Both the position numbers and the translations under genes were made by a program. The notes beneath the pieces are model-generated. The model was not told where the DNA came from, ran no database searches, and was given only the letters and a program-made list of their open reading frames with translations. Shown one piece after another: positions 8,318-9,669 of a stretch of 9,669 nucleotides of DNA. Position 1 is the first letter of the stretch, and each line of letters begins with the position of its first letter. Origin of the DNA: an uncultured delta proteobacterium (GTDB lineage: Bacteria; Myxococcota_A; Polyangia; Polyangiales; Ga0077539); NCBI GenBank assembly GCA_903860995.1, contig CAIOSS010000599.1:1-9669 (forward strand), read 5' to 3'.

Positions 8318-9253
8318 ATGAATAAGCCCCCGGAGCGCTACGACGTCGTCATCGTTGGTGGAGGCCCCGGCGGCCTCGCCGCTGCGCTCGCGCTCGGTCG
8401 CGCCCGCAAGCGGGTTCTCCTGTGCGACTCGGGCCCTCGCCGCAATGCCACGGCCACGAGCCTCCACAACTTCGTCACGCGGGACGGCGCTACGCCCGCC
8501 GACTTCCGGCGCATCGGCCGCGAGCAGCTCGAGGAGTACCCGAGCGTCGAGGCGCGCGACGTGCGCGTGGACTCGATCGCCGGCGGCCGCGGAGACTTTC
8601 GCGTCGCGCTCTCCACCGCCGAAGCCGTCGCCGCGCGCCGCGTGCTGCTGTGCACCGGCATGGTCGACGAGATGCTCCCGCTCGACGGCTTCCGCGAGCT
8701 GTGGGGCAACTCGATCTTCCAGTGCCCGTATTGCCACGGCTGGGAGGTGCGCGACCGGGCGTGGGGCTACCTCGCGCTCCCCGGCAGCGTCGGGCACATG
8801 GTGCCGTTCACGATCCAGGCCCGGGGCTGGACGAGCGACGTGACCCTGTTCACGAACGGTCTCCCGCTGCCGGACGAGGGGCGCGCCCAGCTCGGGGCCG
8901 CCGGCGTCCGCGTCGTGACCGGCGCGGTGTCGCGGCTCGTCGCGCGCGCCGACCGCCTCGCATCGCTCGCGCTCGCCGACGGGACCTCCGTGGCGTGCGA
9001 TGCCCTGTTCGTGCATCCGCCGCAGCACCACGTGCCCCTCGTGAGCACCCTCGGCCTCGCCCTCGACGACAACGGCTACGTGAAGGTCGACCCGATGCGG
9101 CGCGAGACGTCGGTTCCAGGCATCTACGCCGGCGGCGATGTCGCGACCCGCGGGCAGAGCGCCGTCTTCGCGGCCTCGGCCGCGGTGCAGGCGGCGGCGA
9201 TGATCAACCTCGAGCTGACGATGGACCTCGCCGCGGGCGGAGCGCTGCCGTGA
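8318..9253 (+). CDS. FAD-dependent thioredoxin-reductase-like oxidoreductase with CPYC redox motif
   Basis: This encodes a 311-residue flavoprotein of the low-molecular-weight thioredoxin reductase fold. It shows the FAD-binding GGGPGG motif (14-19) after a beta strand (DVVIVG), the redox-active cysteine pair CPYC (136-139) followed by HGWE, and the second FAD motif YAGGDV (270-275) with the usual helix after it. Where thioredoxin reductases have a GGGxxA NADPH site about 12-15 residues after the cysteines, this protein reads ALPGSVGH, and no HRRD-like phosphate-binding motif follows. It may therefore be a thiol oxidase using oxygen or another acceptor, like the GliT group of gliotoxin biosynthesis, rather than an NADPH-dependent reductase. 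That is inference. The ATG at 8318 places the Rossmann strand at residues 9-13 and follows the candidate promoter; longer in-frame starts add unconserved sequence. Its stop overlaps the next gene's GTG start in GTGA, suggesting an operon. Confidence 0.88.
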   Translation: MNKPPERYDVVIVGGGPGGLAAALALGRARKRVLLCDSGPRRNATATSLHNFVTRDGATPADFRRIGREQLEEYPSVEARDVRVDSIAGGRGDFRVALSTAEAVAARRVLLCTGMVDEMLPLDGFRELWGNSIFQCPYCHGWEVRDRAWGYLALPGSVGHMVPFTIQARGWTSDVTLFTNGLPLPDEGRAQLGAAGVRVVTGAVSRLVARADRLASLALADGTSVACDALFVHPPQHHVPLVSTLGLALDDNGYVKVDPMRRETSVPGIYAGGDVATRGQSAVFAASAAVQAAAMINLELTMDLAAGGALP

Positions 9254-9669
9254 CCGACCTCCCGCTCGCCTCCGCTGCACGCGCTCTCGCCGCGCGCATG
9301 CATCTGATGGCTCTCTCCCTCTCCTTCGGCGCCTGCGCCGCACATCACCCCCGCGAGCCCTCCATGCACCATCGCTCCCACGATCCCTCGACGCACCACC
9401 ACCTCCATCCCTTCGCGAGCGCCGATCGATCGGCGCAGCGTCTCGACGATCCATCGCGCGACGAGTGGCAGCGGCCCGACGACGTCGTGCGCGCGCTCGG
9501 GCTCACGCCGTCGATGACCGTCGCGGACGTCGGCGCGGGCACCGGCTACTTCGCCGTGCGTCTCGCGCGCTCGGTCCCGCAGGGGCAGGTCATCGCGACC
9601 GACATCGAGCCCGACATGGTGCGCCACCTGGGCGAGCGCGCGCGGAGCGAGCGCCTGTCGAACCTCCGC
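9250..9669 (+). CDS. Exported class I SAM-dependent methyltransferase, N-terminal part (3' end outside window)
   Basis: The frame is open to the last base; 140 residues are visible from the GTG at 9250. SAM-binding motif I is VADVGAGTGYF (91-101) and the motif II acidic residue is Asp118 in ATDIEPDM, typical of class I methyltransferases. The stretch DDPSRDEWQRPDDVV (66-80) resembles a group of methyltransferases that often carry export signals. Here an Arg-containing start is followed by a hydrophobic run and FGAC (Cys29), a weak lipobox with Phe at -3. Nine His lie between residues 32 and 53, a possible metal-binding linker. The GTG overlaps the upstream stop (GTGA), favouring translational coupling; ATGs at 9298 and 9307 are alternatives giving a shorter signal peptide. 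The methylated substrate is unknown, and how an exported enzyme would obtain SAM is unclear. Coupling to the CPYC flavoprotein hints at thiol chemistry, an inference only. Confidence 0.82.
   Translation, partial: MTDLPLASAARALAARMHLMALSLSFGACAAHHPREPSMHHRSHDPSTHHHLHPFASADRSAQRLDDPSRDEWQRPDDVVRALGLTPSMTVADVGAGTGYFAVRLARSVPQGQVIATDIEPDMVRHLGERARSERLSNLR
9419..9436. repeat. 18-bp perfect palindrome inside the methyltransferase gene
   Basis: GCGCCGATCGATCGGCGC equals its own reverse complement over 18 bases. It contains two overlapping CGATCG sites and two GATC sites, and it lies in the coding sequence at residues 57-62, just after the His-rich linker. It could be a protein-binding site, a methylation or restriction target, or chance favoured by GC bias. 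Confidence 0.6.

Noticed and set aside
8297..9454. Minus-strand open frame of 385 codons opposite the flavoprotein gene
   Set aside because: It has no recognisable motif and is Arg/Ala/Gly-rich, whereas the plus strand shows both FAD motifs and CPYC.

Overview
The window is a very GC-rich (roughly 70% or more by eye), gene-dense piece of bacterial chromosome. Codon third positions are almost all G or C. The combination of a YfhO-like membrane protein, a Gly-rich lipoprotein beta-propeller of a type I associate with Myxococcota, and an exported SAM methyltransferase makes a myxobacterial-type host (for example the Sandaracinus/Polyangia side) my best guess. That is inference from gene style; no marker gene here proves it. 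I see no tRNA, rRNA, CRISPR array, insertion sequence, integrase or phage gene.

Left part (1-5349): the 3' end of a YfhO-family polytopic membrane protein runs rightward and overlaps, tail to tail by 50 bp, a full-length clpB disaggregase on the minus strand. A 158-bp divergent spacer separates clpB from a rightward gene for a saccharopine-dehydrogenase-like Rossmann protein of the mycobacterial trans-acting enoyl reductase type.

Middle part (5377-8166, minus strand): a DhmA/DhlA-type haloalkane dehalogenase with all catalytic residues is followed, 68 bp downstream, by a secreted beta-propeller lipoprotein gene. The lipoprotein gene is broken: its N-terminal and C-terminal parts are in different frames, and roughly a hundred residues of the expected first part of the propeller seem to be missing at the joint near 6625-6645. 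It is either a real pseudogene or an assembly collapse.

Right part (8282-9669, plus strand): a likely leaderless promoter drives a CPYC-containing flavoprotein of the thioredoxin-reductase fold that lacks a recognisable NAD(P)H-binding motif. Its stop codon overlaps a GTG start (GTGA) for an exported, His-rich SAM-dependent methyltransferase that runs off the window. These two genes look translationally coupled and are the most interesting functional pair here.

Overall this is mostly an ordinary housekeeping and accessory region. I did not find a convincing new multi-gene system. The points worth checking are the lipoprotein break, the thiol flavoprotein/exported methyltransferase pair and its compact promoter, and an 18-bp perfect palindrome inside the methyltransferase gene.
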